Assembly: GCF_023006505.1 (NCBI RefSeq)
Contig: NZ_JALBGV010000052.1
Span: forward strand, 1 to 43,113
Direction of reading: 5' to 3'
DNA length: 43,113 nt
Source of the DNA: Neorhizobium sp. SHOUNA12A
GTDB lineage: Bacteria; Pseudomonadota; Alphaproteobacteria; Rhizobiales; Rhizobiaceae
In this document: one piece after another, positions 1-9,540 of the stretch
Position numbering within the stretch: the first letter of the stretch is position 1
How the letters are laid out: each line of letters starts with the position of its first letter
Notes under the pieces: generated by a model
The model's input: the letters and a program-made list of their open reading frames with translations, nothing else
What the model was told of the DNA's origin: nothing
Database searches by the model: none
Program-made: the position numbers and the translations under genes

Positions 1-682
1 AACGCATCAGCACCCGCTCGCGAGCCGCCTGAGCAATCTTGAAATGCCGGTCCGGCCGCCGGCCCTCCGGTGATTGCGGCAGGGCAACCAGAAGCGCCGC
101 TTCCGCCACCGTCAGCCGCCGCGGCTCCTTGCCGAAATAGGCAAGGCTTGCGGCCCGCACACCCTCGAGATTGCCGCCATAGGGCGCGTGGGTCAGGTAG
201 AGTTCGAGGATTTCCTTCTTGGACAGCCGCCGCTCGATCTGGACCGCGCGCACGACCTGGCGGAGCTTTGCCGTCAGGGAGCGGCTCTCGCGGGGCTCGA
301 TCAGCCGCGCCACCTGCATCGACAGCGTCGAAGCCCCCGAGACGACATGACCGTTGGTGACGAGCTGCAGCATCGCTCGCCCGAGCGCCCAAGGATCAAC
401 GCCGGCATGCTCGTAGAAACGCTGGTCCTCATAGGCGACCAGCATTTTCAGGAAACGCGGGTCGACGTTTTCGGTGCTCGTGCGAAGCCGCCAGCGGCCT
501 TTCGGCGTCGCGAAGGCGCGCAGCAGCTCGCCATCCGCGTCGAGCACTTCGGCGGACACCACCCGCGCCTTTTCAAGCGGCGGCGGATAGGCCCTGTCGG
601 CCGCATCGAGGCCGACGATCAGCCCCGCCGCTACGCCGAGGCCGATACCCAGACCGATCGAAAGTTTCCACCTGAGCTTCAT
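1..682 (-). CDS. pbpC: Penicillin-binding protein 1C, N-terminal part (cut by window edge)
   Basis: Periplasmic, membrane-anchored peptidoglycan glycosyltransferase/transpeptidase of the PBP1C family. Only the first 227 codons lie in the window; the gene runs off the left edge. The N-terminus is a short cytoplasmic stretch (MKLRWK) followed by one hydrophobic anchor (about residues 7-25). The GT51 transglycosylase domain follows, with the catalytic-glutamate motif EDQRF at 85-89 and the GASTLSMQ motif at 116-123. The ATG at 682-680 lies 16 bp downstream of the alpha-2-macroglobulin stop. This a2M-pbpC pairing is the classic yfhM-pbpC arrangement, in which the protease inhibitor is thought to protect the envelope while PBP1C repairs it. 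The transpeptidase domain cannot be seen, so its integrity is unknown. Confidence 0.93.
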   Translation of the reverse strand, partial: MKLRWKLSIGLGIGLGVAAGLIVGLDAADRAYPPPLEKARVVSAEVLDADGELLRAFATPKGRWRLRTSTENVDPRFLKMLVAYEDQRFYEHAGVDPWALGRAMLQLVTNGHVVSGASTLSMQVARLIEPRESRSLTAKLRQVVRAVQIERRLSKKEILELYLTHAPYGGNLEGVRAASLAYFGKEPRRLTVAEAALLVALPQSPEGRRPDRHFKIAQAARERVLMR

Positions 683-698
683 CGGAACGAGCTGCCGC

Positions 699-3600
699 TT
701 ACTGGGCGGCAAGCACCTCCATCTTGCCGGTTGCGGTACGGGCCGAGAACTGCGGACGATACATGTCCTCGACCTGGGCCGCCGGATGATCGTAGACGCC
801 GGGGGTCACGGCGCGGACCACATAGGCGAGCGTGATCTCGCGGTTGTCGCCGGCGCTCCGGTCGAAGGCCGCAACGAACCGGTCGTTGCGGAACTCGGTA
901 TGGGCTGCCTGCACCTCCTCGATCCAATCGAAATTGGCAAGGCTGGCGCTGTTGACGATGCTCGGATTGTCGATCTCGAACCCGGCCGGCAGAAGGTCGG
1001 TGACGACGATGCGCGACGGCCAGTTGTTGCTCTCGGTGATCTTGATCACCGCGACATAACGCTGGTTCTGCTGCGCCTCGCTGACATTGGCCTCCTCGCC
1101 GTCCATCGAATAGTAGGCCCGGGTGATCTGGAACCCGTCACCACCGGCCGGCAGCGGCTGTGCCGGCGCCGCGACCGTGGTGATCGAGGCAGACAGCGGA
1201 TCGGCACTGTTGTTCTTGACGGTCAGCGGATGACCGATCAGCGCATCGCCGGTCATCTGCGACATCAGCGTGCCGCGATGGTCGGCGCCGTTGACCTGCA
1301 GGCGCAGACCGTCGTCACCGTTCTGCAGCGCGCGGGCGGCGAGCAGCATCCAGGTCTGTTCCTGGGTGCTGGTATATTTCTTCTGCCCCCATTCCCTGGC
1401 GACGATGGTGGCGAGTGCCGGGACGATCGGCGGCACCGGCCGGCTTTCGGCGGCGAGCGCCAGAACCGCGGCACCGTCTCGCAAGGACGAGCCGTAGTCC
1501 GAACGCGACAGGCTGACCCGGTGGATCCGCGCGTCCTGCGACATCTGCAGCGAGGCCGCAAAGATATTCTTTGACCGCTGCGCATCGCCATAAAGTGCCA
1601 GCGCCGCGGCAATATGGGCCTTGGCGAGCGGCGTCGGGAAATCGTTCAGCATCGTGTCGGCGTAATAACGCAGGTCGCTGATCGCAGCCTTGCGGTTGCG
1701 GGCGAGAACATAGAGCGCATAGGCGATCTCGTTGCCCTGATCCTTGATGTTGTTGGTGAAGCCGAGCGAGTTTTGCAGGCTGTCGAGAGCCTGGACGAGC
1801 GCCTGTTCGGGGACGTCGTAACCCTGTTCGCGGGCCCGGCTGAGGAAGTCGCTCACGTAGGAATCGAGCCACAGATCGCCGCCGCCCGGACCCCAGAGGC
1901 CGAAACTGCCGGCCGAGGACTGGTAGGACAACACGCGATAGATCGCATCCTGGACCCGCTTCTTGATTTCCGTATCGTCGGCAAGGCCATTCTGCACCGC
2001 CATCTGGCTGAGGTAGAGAAGCGGCAAGGCGCGGCTGGTCGTCTGTTCGGCGCAGCCATAGGGATAACGGCTGAGGCTCATCAGCAGCGCCGGGATGTCG
2101 AAGGCGGTGGAACGGCTGACATTCACGCTGATCGAGGCACCCGGCAGGATGCTGTCGGCAAGCAGGTTGGCATCGACCGTGACGCTGGCACCCGGCTTCA
2201 GCTCGACAAGCCGCTGCTGGGTGATCGGCATGGCAGCCGGCCGCACCGGAATATCGAGCACCTGGTCCAGCGACATGCCCGACGCATTCGAAAGGCGGAT
2301 CGAGATCGACCCGTCGCCCGGCTCGACGCCGCGAAGTGCCAGCGTGACATCCGACTTGCCGCCGGCGGCGAGCGTGATCTTTCCGGTCCCCTTCTGATCG
2401 ACGGAGACGGGCTTGTTGGTGGTGATGGCGAGCTGGTAATCGCCGGCCGGCGCATCGGTATTGGCGATGTCGAGCCTGAGATTGGTCTGGTCGCCAGGCG
2501 CCAGGAAGCGCGGCAGGCTGGCCGTCACCACGACTGGATCACGGATCACCACGTCCTTGACGCCATGCCCGACGCCGGTCTTCGACCAGGCAACCGCCAT
2601 GACACGCGCCGTGCCGTTGAACTGCGGAATGTCGAAGGAGACATTCGCCTTGCCCTGCGCATCGAGCTTTACCGGACCGGAGAAGAAGGCGATCAGCTTT
2701 TCCTTCGGCGGGCTCGACTGCAGCGCCGCACTGCCGCCGTCACCGCCGGTGCGCAACCGTCCGGTCGCGCCGAGCGAGCCGTCGATCAGGCGGCCATAGA
2801 GGTCGCGGATTTCGAGGCCGAGGCGGCGCTGGCCGAAATACCAGTCGTCCGGCGCCGGAGGCTGGTAACGCGTCAGATTGAGGATGCCGACATCAACCGC
2901 AGCGACGGTGACATAGGCGTCCTGATTGGCGCCTGCTCCGGCGACCTGCAGCGAGATATTCAGCGGCTGGCGCGGTAGCGTCTTTTCCGGCGCCGTGATC
3001 GATACCTGCAGATCGCGGTTTTCCGGATCGACCTTCAGCCAGGTGACGCCGATGGCGCGCATCGGCATGCGGCTTTCCTGTGCCTGGCCGGGACGATAAA
3101 GCGTCGCGGTGACATAGGAACCGGCACCCCAGGCGGCAGTGACGGGGATTTCCACCTCGCCGCCATTAGCGCCGATGCTCGCGGTCTTGACCGCTATCAG
3201 GCTCTCGGAACCCGACGTGATCATCAGCTCGCCGGCGTAACGCGACGAAACCTTAAGCTTGGCCGTCTCGCCGACCTTGTAGCTGTTTTTATCGAGCGCG
3301 ATTTCCAGCGCATCCGGGGTTTCGGTCGAGGTCGCGGTCACGAACCAGCCCGCATCGAATTCGACGCTGGAGGTGGGTCCGCCGATATCGGCGGTTTCGA
3401 CCTCGAGCCGGTAGCGGCCCCACTTGACCGGAACGGAAACCTTGCCGCCGTCCGCCGTGACATTCACCGTGCCGTTGGCAGCCTGGCTGGTGCGGGTCAC
3501 CGGCTCATACCGCCAGGACGAGCCGTCGCGATACCATTGATAGTCGCGGTCGATCTTGACCAGTTTCCAGGGCAGGTTCTGCACCGCCTGCTTCTTGCCG

Positions 3601-6146
3601 GCCTCGTCCACCATGATCACGGTGAAATTGCCGACAGAGTTTTCGCCGAGATCGCCGGAAAATTCCGGCTTGATGCCGATCCGCGCACCTTCCGCCTTGA
3701 CCGGCAGGGTGATCGAACGCTCGATCGCCCGCCCGCCTGCCTCCTGCATGCGCACCACGATATCGGCGTTGACGAGCTGCGTCGTCGAAGGCGCTTCGGA
3801 AACGGTCGCGTCGAAGGTCGCCTTGCCGTCGTCGTCGAGCGGTTCGAGCTCCTCCAGCGGAATGCGAACCGCTTCGCTCGCCTCTTCATCGACGAGGCCG
3901 AACTGGTATCCCGGGAAGGCCGGATTTTCGCGCGTCGTCTTCAGAGCGATCTCGCCTTCGAGATTGAGGCCGGCCGCTGGTGCGCCATAGAGATAACGGC
4001 CGTCGATACTGACTGGCACCGGTTCCCCGACCGCGATATCCTTGGCGTCGCTGGTCATGTCGAATTCGATGCGATCCGGCACGAAATCATCGACGAGGAA
4101 GGTCTTTTCGCCGATCGCCGACCCCTTGGGATCGGTGAAGATCTGCATCGTCCAGGTGCCGCGCATCGAGGTGGCCAGCAGCGGCAGGTCGAGCGTGTAA
4201 CCGCCGAGCGAACCGTTGTTGACCATGCGCCGATCCTCGACGCCATCCGGCCGCAGGAAAACGAAGGTGAGCGGCAGGTTCTCGATCGCCGTCGCATCGA
4301 TATTGCGGGCGAGCGCTGAGGCATGCACGGTTTCGCCGGGGCGGTAGATGCCCCGTTCGGTCCAGGGCAGGATGTCGATCGCGCCAGGCGCCGGACGGCC
4401 GGTGACGCCGCGGTCGGACAGATCGAAGCCGGCGCGGGCCATGTCGAGGAAGACATAGTCCTGGCCGTTGTTCTGGGCCGCCAGCACCGCCGGCACCATC
4501 GCCGCCGTGCCGCGCATCAGGCCGGCGGTAAACACCGCGCGGCCATCCGCATCGGTCTTCGCCGTGCCGAGGATTTCGTTATTCTTGGCGAGAAGCTGCA
4601 GGTCGACGCCGACCATCGGTTTGGCGCTGCCGAGCGAGCGGGCAAAGACGTTGAGACCGTCCGTGCCGGCATAGGTGGTGAGACCGATATCCGACACCAC
4701 GAACCATTGTGTCGCCTTGGTATCGTATTCCTGGCTCGTCGCATTGGCGGCGGCCGCCGTCAGCATGTAGACGCCGGGTTTGCGGGTCGGCAAAGCCTCG
4801 TCGACGGGGAAGCTGGTCACCACGTCCTTGTTGAGATCCTGGGCGATATCGATCGTGCCCTGCCAGACCAGTTCGCCGCTCTGCTCCTGGATCTGGGTGG
4901 CGTTATAGCCGTCCATCTGGGTCAGGAACTGCGAGTTGGCGAGCAGCGGGGCGATGCTGCGGTCCCCTACCCTGTAGAGCTTCAGATTGGCCTTCTCGGT
5001 ATTGACCGAAACGATCGGAATGCCGCGGCGCGCGGTCGACGGCAGCACGAAACTGTCGCCGGTGAACCGCACGGTCGCCGAACGATCCTTGACATAGACA
5101 TCGATATCGACCTGTGCCGCGAGCGGCTCGTCGACGGAAGAGGGCAGGCCACGGCGCAGCGACAGCTTGTAGCGCTGACCATGGGTGAGGCCTTCGACGC
5201 AGATCTGGCTGTCCTTGGCCTCCATCGCCTTCGGCGCCTGACCGTTGAGCACGACGAAGGGTGCGTAATCGGCGCCGATCTTCACCAGCGGTTCGGAGAA
5301 TTGAACGCAGACGCGCGGATTAGCGCTGTCGGCATCGACCGTGTTGCCGGTCACGCGGAAACCCTGGCGTTCACGCAGGTCGTTATAGGCGGCCTGAACG
5401 GTGCGGGCATTCACCAGCGCAAGGCTCGCCTTGTAGGCATTGAGCGCGGCGCGATAATTCTGCTGCTTGGCAAGCGCGGCCCCGAGAACCGCCAGCGCAT
5501 CGGCGCGGGTCTGCGTCGTGCGTGAAAGCTGATAGCCGTTGACGGCGGCAAGCGTGCCTTCGCCGTCGACCGTGGTGTTGTTCTTCGCGGTGCTGGCAGC
5601 ACGGGCAAGCTCGATCCACAGCGCACCGTCGTCGGGGATGACCGAGAGCGCGCCTTTGAAATTGTAGACGGCCGTATCGATATTGCCGGCCAGAACCTGG
5701 CCCTGGGCGATCGTCTTCAAATTTTCGACGCCGTAACCCTGCTGGTTGTCGCCAAGCGTCAGCCCATCTTTCTGATCGCGCGCCTGCTGGAGAACTTCTT
5801 CCGAGAGGAAGGACAGTTTTGGCGGGGCGCCGATATCGGGTTCAACGGCGGTTACGACGATCTTGCCGGCGGTGGCACCCGGAAACGGGTTGAGCTGGCT
5901 GTAATCCGACTTGAGGAAGCACCATTTGGCTTTCTCGTTATAGGTGAAAGCCTTGCAGGCATTGTCGCCGATGCAGGCCGCCTCGCACTGGGGCTGGCTG
6001 ACATTCTTCACGGTTCGAAGATCGAAACCGAGATAATCGCTGTTCGGAGTGCTTTCGATCCGCCGGTCGGCCGCAGTCAGCGGCGAGACGAGAGCGAAAG
6101 CGGAAACGATGAGAGCGAGAAAGCCGAATAACGCGCGCCTAGACAT
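699..6146 (-). CDS. Bacterial alpha-2-macroglobulin family protein (YfhM-like)
   Basis: A very large (1815 aa) periplasmic protein expected to trap proteases through an internal thioester. It has a Sec-type signal peptide (MSRRALFGFL..., cleavage near LTA-AD, residues about 1-26). There is no lipobox cysteine, unlike the E. coli lipoprotein homologue. Residues about 35-90 form a cysteine-rich PAN/apple-like module (cysteines in QPQCEAACIGDNACKAF and WCFLKS). The rest is a string of beta-sandwich MG domains, a bait-region-like middle, and a thioester domain with the intact CxEQ motif (Cys1365 in YGCAEQTT). The C-terminal part holds the receptor-like domain. It is immediately upstream of pbpC (16 bp), so they are probably one transcript. 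Length fits the long alphaproteobacterial type. The family call is very secure; the protease-inhibitor role is inferred from the family. Confidence 0.95.
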   Translation of the reverse strand: MSRRALFGFLALIVSAFALVSPLTAADRRIESTPNSDYLGFDLRTVKNVSQPQCEAACIGDNACKAFTYNEKAKWCFLKSDYSQLNPFPGATAGKIVVTAVEPDIGAPPKLSFLSEEVLQQARDQKDGLTLGDNQQGYGVENLKTIAQGQVLAGNIDTAVYNFKGALSVIPDDGALWIELARAASTAKNNTTVDGEGTLAAVNGYQLSRTTQTRADALAVLGAALAKQQNYRAALNAYKASLALVNARTVQAAYNDLRERQGFRVTGNTVDADSANPRVCVQFSEPLVKIGADYAPFVVLNGQAPKAMEAKDSQICVEGLTHGQRYKLSLRRGLPSSVDEPLAAQVDIDVYVKDRSATVRFTGDSFVLPSTARRGIPIVSVNTEKANLKLYRVGDRSIAPLLANSQFLTQMDGYNATQIQEQSGELVWQGTIDIAQDLNKDVVTSFPVDEALPTRKPGVYMLTAAAANATSQEYDTKATQWFVVSDIGLTTYAGTDGLNVFARSLGSAKPMVGVDLQLLAKNNEILGTAKTDADGRAVFTAGLMRGTAAMVPAVLAAQNNGQDYVFLDMARAGFDLSDRGVTGRPAPGAIDILPWTERGIYRPGETVHASALARNIDATAIENLPLTFVFLRPDGVEDRRMVNNGSLGGYTLDLPLLATSMRGTWTMQIFTDPKGSAIGEKTFLVDDFVPDRIEFDMTSDAKDIAVGEPVPVSIDGRYLYGAPAAGLNLEGEIALKTTRENPAFPGYQFGLVDEEASEAVRIPLEELEPLDDDGKATFDATVSEAPSTTQLVNADIVVRMQEAGGRAIERSITLPVKAEGARIGIKPEFSGDLGENSVGNFTVIMVDEAGKKQAVQNLPWKLVKIDRDYQWYRDGSSWRYEPVTRTSQAANGTVNVTADGGKVSVPVKWGRYRLEVETADIGGPTSSVEFDAGWFVTATSTETPDALEIALDKNSYKVGETAKLKVSSRYAGELMITSGSESLIAVKTASIGANGGEVEIPVTAAWGAGSYVTATLYRPGQAQESRMPMRAIGVTWLKVDPENRDLQVSITAPEKTLPRQPLNISLQVAGAGANQDAYVTVAAVDVGILNLTRYQPPAPDDWYFGQRRLGLEIRDLYGRLIDGSLGATGRLRTGGDGGSAALQSSPPKEKLIAFFSGPVKLDAQGKANVSFDIPQFNGTARVMAVAWSKTGVGHGVKDVVIRDPVVVTASLPRFLAPGDQTNLRLDIANTDAPAGDYQLAITTNKPVSVDQKGTGKITLAAGGKSDVTLALRGVEPGDGSISIRLSNASGMSLDQVLDIPVRPAAMPITQQRLVELKPGASVTVDANLLADSILPGASISVNVSRSTAFDIPALLMSLSRYPYGCAEQTTSRALPLLYLSQMAVQNGLADDTEIKKRVQDAIYRVLSYQSSAGSFGLWGPGGGDLWLDSYVSDFLSRAREQGYDVPEQALVQALDSLQNSLGFTNNIKDQGNEIAYALYVLARNRKAAISDLRYYADTMLNDFPTPLAKAHIAAALALYGDAQRSKNIFAASLQMSQDARIHRVSLSRSDYGSSLRDGAAVLALAAESRPVPPIVPALATIVAREWGQKKYTSTQEQTWMLLAARALQNGDDGLRLQVNGADHRGTLMSQMTGDALIGHPLTVKNNSADPLSASITTVAAPAQPLPAGGDGFQITRAYYSMDGEEANVSEAQQNQRYVAVIKITESNNWPSRIVVTDLLPAGFEIDNPSIVNSASLANFDWIEEVQAAHTEFRNDRFVAAFDRSAGDNREITLAYVVRAVTPGVYDHPAAQVEDMYRPQFSARTATGKMEVLAAQ

Positions 6147-6283
6147 TGAAAGTCCCCCCGTGGCTGCCGTCGGAAGTCGGCAGTTTTCTAATCTATCCCG
6201 TGACTTGTCAACGAGCGTCGATGAGTCGAGCCACCTATTTTCGTGAAGAGATTGTCATATGACGAATGTCGTGCCGGAACGGT

Positions 6284-7033
6284 TCAGGCCATCAGCCCGG
6301 CAGCCGTGAATCCGCCGTCGACGGCCAGAATCTGGCCGGTCACATAGGAGGATTGGCGTTCGTCGACGAGAAAGGCGATTGCCGTGGCAATCTCCTCCGG
6401 CCGACCGTAACGGCGCATCGGCACGGTGCGCTTCCACTCTTCACGCGTCACTGCCGTGTGGTTCTCCTTGACCATCGGCGTCTCGATCGGACCCGGCGCA
6501 ATGGCGTTGACGCGGATCAGGTCGTCGGCAAGTTCGACCGCCATGATCTTGGTGAGCGTCACCAGCGCGCCCTTCGATGCGCCATAGGCAGAGCGGCCGA
6601 GATTGCCCTTGATGCCAGAGACCGAGGCGATATGCACGATCGAACCGCCGCCGTTTTCCCGCATGATCGGCGCCAGCGCCTGAGACAGCGCAAACGCGCC
6701 GACGACGTTGACCTCGTACATCCGCCGAAGCTGATCGGTCGTGGTATCGGCGAACCGAACATTCGAACCGACACCGGCGCTGTTGACCAGTGCCTGCAGC
6801 GGGTTTTGAAGAGCCTGGCAGCGTTCCGCGAAACCCGCGATCGCCTTTTCGTCGGTGATGTCGAGGAGGACGGTGGTGAGGAGACCGGCCCGATTGCCGA
6901 GACGTTCCGCCAACCGGTCAAGCGCCGCAGCATCGCGGTCGGCGGCCAGCACGTGCCAGCCGGCTTCGATCAGAAGCTCCGTCGTTGAAAGGCCGATACC
7001 CGATCCCGCACCCGTGACGACGACGCTGCGCAT
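6284..7033 (-). CDS. SDR-family NAD(P)-dependent oxidoreductase
   Basis: A 249-aa classical short-chain dehydrogenase/reductase. The Rossmann glycine motif is TGAGSGIG (residues 7-14), the NAG-like motif is NSAG at 84-87, and the catalytic residues are Ser137, Tyr150 and Lys154 (YGASK). It ends with the usual C-terminal VDGG. The chosen ATG (7033-7031) gives a family-length protein that begins directly with the first beta strand; a longer upstream reading in the same frame only overlaps the ligase gene. It starts 2 bp after the ligase stop, so it is surely in that operon. In an acyl-CoA synthetase/thiolase operon it most plausibly oxidises a beta-hydroxyacyl-CoA or an alcohol intermediate, but the substrate cannot be read from the sequence. 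Confidence 0.92.
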   Translation of the reverse strand: MRSVVVTGAGSGIGLSTTELLIEAGWHVLAADRDAAALDRLAERLGNRAGLLTTVLLDITDEKAIAGFAERCQALQNPLQALVNSAGVGSNVRFADTTTDQLRRMYEVNVVGAFALSQALAPIMRENGGGSIVHIASVSGIKGNLGRSAYGASKGALVTLTKIMAVELADDLIRVNAIAPGPIETPMVKENHTAVTREEWKRTVPMRRYGRPEEIATAIAFLVDERQSSYVTGQILAVDGGFTAAGLMA

Positions 7034-7035
7034 GT

Positions 7036-9540
7036 TCAGCTCTCCCGATTGTTGATGATGACCAGTTCGAAGGTGACGCCGACGGGATTGTCGCCCCGCG
7101 CCAGCCGGCCGTGATAGATCACGCCATCCGTATCGACGACCGCGGCATCGATCGAGGCCTGAAGCCCATCCGGCGTCATTTCGAGCACGCCGTTCTCGAT
7201 GGCGATCTCGGTCGCGAGGCAGACCACGCGGCGCCCATCCTCGAACACGGGCTCGTTGATGCTGCCGATGCCGTAGATGCGGGCGCTCTCGATGCCATGC
7301 TCGCGGCAGACTTCCTCGATTGCCAAACCGACATCCTCGTTCGGCCGGATCCGCAGCAGAATGCCGTTGCCCCCGCCGCTCTCGCCCTTGGCGGAAAACA
7401 GCGTGAAATTCGTCTCCGGATCGGGGATGGAGGAGAAGGTCGCGGTGGCGCTGCCATAACCTTTGACCGTGATCGGACCGCTGACGATGCTGTCGAAGGG
7501 CAACACATGCCCCATGCGCAGAGCCCCTTCGCTGGTATCCCAGATGCCGTGGCAATGCAGGAACGGCGTGCCGTCCCGCTCACCCACCATCGCAGTCGCC
7601 GAGTGGAATTTGCCGCCCGCTTCTGGCGCGAAAGTGGCGCTGTACCAGGCTGCATGATCCTCGTCCGGAGAGAAGGCCGGCAGGACATAACGGAACGGAT
7701 CGCAGGCCCCACCTTCGATATTGACGAAACCACCCTTGCAGCCAGCCTCCGCGAAAACGCGCGCCACCTCGGCCATGAAAACCTCTCCCGGCCGCAGCAC
7801 GCCCTCGACCGGCTTCAGCGCGGTTCGCACCGCCTCGCGCCTGATCGGTGCGACAGGGCCCGGATGCTTGAGTTGGCGCAGCCCCGGCAGATCGTTAGCC
7901 GACTTATCGTCAAGCTCGCCGCGCGCCTGCAGTTCTTCGCGGATCATCTTCTTGGTGATCTTGCCATAGGCGGATTTCGGCAGCGCGTCCCAGAAGATGA
8001 AGCGTTTCGGCATCTTGTAGCGGGACATCCTGCCGTCGATGAAGGCGAACAGGTCCTTCTCGGTCACCGCCGAACCGGGCTTGGCGACACAGACGGCGAT
8101 GCCGACTTCGCCCCAGAGCGGATCGGGCACGCCGAGCACGGCCACCTCGCTGATTGCCGGATGGGTGAGGAGCTTCTCCTCGATCTCGCGCGGGTAGACG
8201 TTCGAACCGCCGGAGATGTACATGTCCGAGGCGCGGCCGGTAATGTAGAGGAAACCCTCCTCATCCATATGGCCGAGATCGCCCGTTCGGAACCAGCCGT
8301 TGCGGAACGCCTTCTCGTTGGCCTCGGGATTGTCGTAATAACCGGCAAAGACCGCCGGGCCGATGCAGCAGATCTCGCCGGTCTCGTAAGGCCCGACCTC
8401 TTCGCCCGCATCGTTCTGGATCGACACCTGCATGCCGGTGCGCTCCATGCCGCAGGTGCCGATCCTGGCGGCTTCGCCGTCCTCGGCGGTATGCAAGGCT
8501 GGCGGCAGGACGGTGATCGCTCCCGTCACCTCGCCGAGCCCGAAATATTGCACGATCACCGGCCCGAGGCTTTTCAGCGCCCGCTTCTGGTCCTCGCGAT
8601 ACATCGGCGCGCCCGCATAGATGACGTAGCGCAGCGAGGAGTGGTCGTATGTCTCGGCCGCCGGATGCTCGACCAGCAGCTTCAGGATAGTCGGCACTGT
8701 GAACATGGTCGAGACGCGCCACTTTTCGATCAGTGCCCAGGCGGCATCGATATCGAACTTTTCGGTCGGCAACAGGATGGTTTTCACCCCATGCGCCACC
8801 TGAGTGAGTTGATGCACGCCAGCGCCATGCGAAAGCGGGGCGACGACCAGCGCCGCGTCGGCGGAGGTGACGCCGGGCATCAGGTCGCAGAGATGGTTGT
8901 TGATCACGAAAGCCATCTGGCCATGGGTCAGCACCGCCGCCTTCGGCCGCCCGGTCGTGCCCGACGTGAAGAAGAACCAGCAGGGATCATCCCGTTCGAC
9001 CCCCGCTTCGGCCGGTTTTCTGCCCCGGAATTCCTCCACGAGAGCGTCGTAGGAGGGTCCGAAATCCGCTTCGCCGATCGCAGCAACGAAACCGATTTCG
9101 GGATTGCTTTCGCGCACCACCCGGGCGTGATCCGGAAACGAAGCATTGCAGATCAGGCCGGTCGCGCCGCTCGCCTTGGCGAGATAGGAGACCTCTTCCG
9201 GGGTCTGCCGAAAATTGGTCGGCACCCAGACGGCGCCGATCCGGAAACAGGCGAACATGCTCTCGAACATCTGGTTGCAGTTCTGCGACTGGACGAGGAT
9301 GCGATCGCCCTTGCTCACCCCGAAACGCTGCTGCAGCGCCGCAGCCATCGCGTCGATGCGGGTCTCGAACTCTTCCCAGGTCCAGGTCTTCTCGGCCCAG
9401 ACCAGGGCGATACCCTGCGGCTCGCGGCGCATCGCCTGCGTCACGAAGCGGGCAAGGTTCATCACCCGCGTCGAGCGGGGGTTGAGCCCGCCCTTCGGCT
9501 CAGTCCGACCGCCGACGCCAACCGAGGTCGTCGCATTCAT
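7036..9540 (-). CDS. Acyl-CoA synthetase fused to two C-terminal PPC/DUF296-like domains
   Basis: An 834-aa fusion. Residues about 25-545 are a class I adenylate-forming acyl/aryl-CoA ligase: P-loop TSGTTGRPK at 192-200, A5-like YFGLGEVTG at 332-340, the A7/A8 region with RTGDLG and GRASD (418-439), and the catalytic lysine of the YGK motif (Lys527). Residues about 575-705 and 725-830 are two tandem domains resembling the PPC (plants and prokaryotes conserved, DUF296) fold. The first keeps a histidine set like the metal-binding triad of that family (His662, His664, His678); the second, with IEEVCREHGIES and YGIGS, keeps one aligned histidine (His810). Typical CoA ligases end near residue 550, so the tail is an addition. 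Its start overlaps the thiolase stop by 4 bp (ATGA), indicating translational coupling. The substrate is probably the acid imported by the adjacent TRAP system. Confidence 0.9.
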   Translation of the reverse strand: MNATTSVGVGGRTEPKGGLNPRSTRVMNLARFVTQAMRREPQGIALVWAEKTWTWEEFETRIDAMAAALQQRFGVSKGDRILVQSQNCNQMFESMFACFRIGAVWVPTNFRQTPEEVSYLAKASGATGLICNASFPDHARVVRESNPEIGFVAAIGEADFGPSYDALVEEFRGRKPAEAGVERDDPCWFFFTSGTTGRPKAAVLTHGQMAFVINNHLCDLMPGVTSADAALVVAPLSHGAGVHQLTQVAHGVKTILLPTEKFDIDAAWALIEKWRVSTMFTVPTILKLLVEHPAAETYDHSSLRYVIYAGAPMYREDQKRALKSLGPVIVQYFGLGEVTGAITVLPPALHTAEDGEAARIGTCGMERTGMQVSIQNDAGEEVGPYETGEICCIGPAVFAGYYDNPEANEKAFRNGWFRTGDLGHMDEEGFLYITGRASDMYISGGSNVYPREIEEKLLTHPAISEVAVLGVPDPLWGEVGIAVCVAKPGSAVTEKDLFAFIDGRMSRYKMPKRFIFWDALPKSAYGKITKKMIREELQARGELDDKSANDLPGLRQLKHPGPVAPIRREAVRTALKPVEGVLRPGEVFMAEVARVFAEAGCKGGFVNIEGGACDPFRYVLPAFSPDEDHAAWYSATFAPEAGGKFHSATAMVGERDGTPFLHCHGIWDTSEGALRMGHVLPFDSIVSGPITVKGYGSATATFSSIPDPETNFTLFSAKGESGGGNGILLRIRPNEDVGLAIEEVCREHGIESARIYGIGSINEPVFEDGRRVVCLATEIAIENGVLEMTPDGLQASIDAAVVDTDGVIYHGRLARGDNPVGVTFELVIINNRES

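Noticed and set aside
6284..7555. A 423-codon reading of the SDR gene with a long N-terminal extension.
   Set aside because: The extension overlaps the ligase C-terminal domains in another frame and shows no domain; the ATG at 7033 gives a standard SDR.
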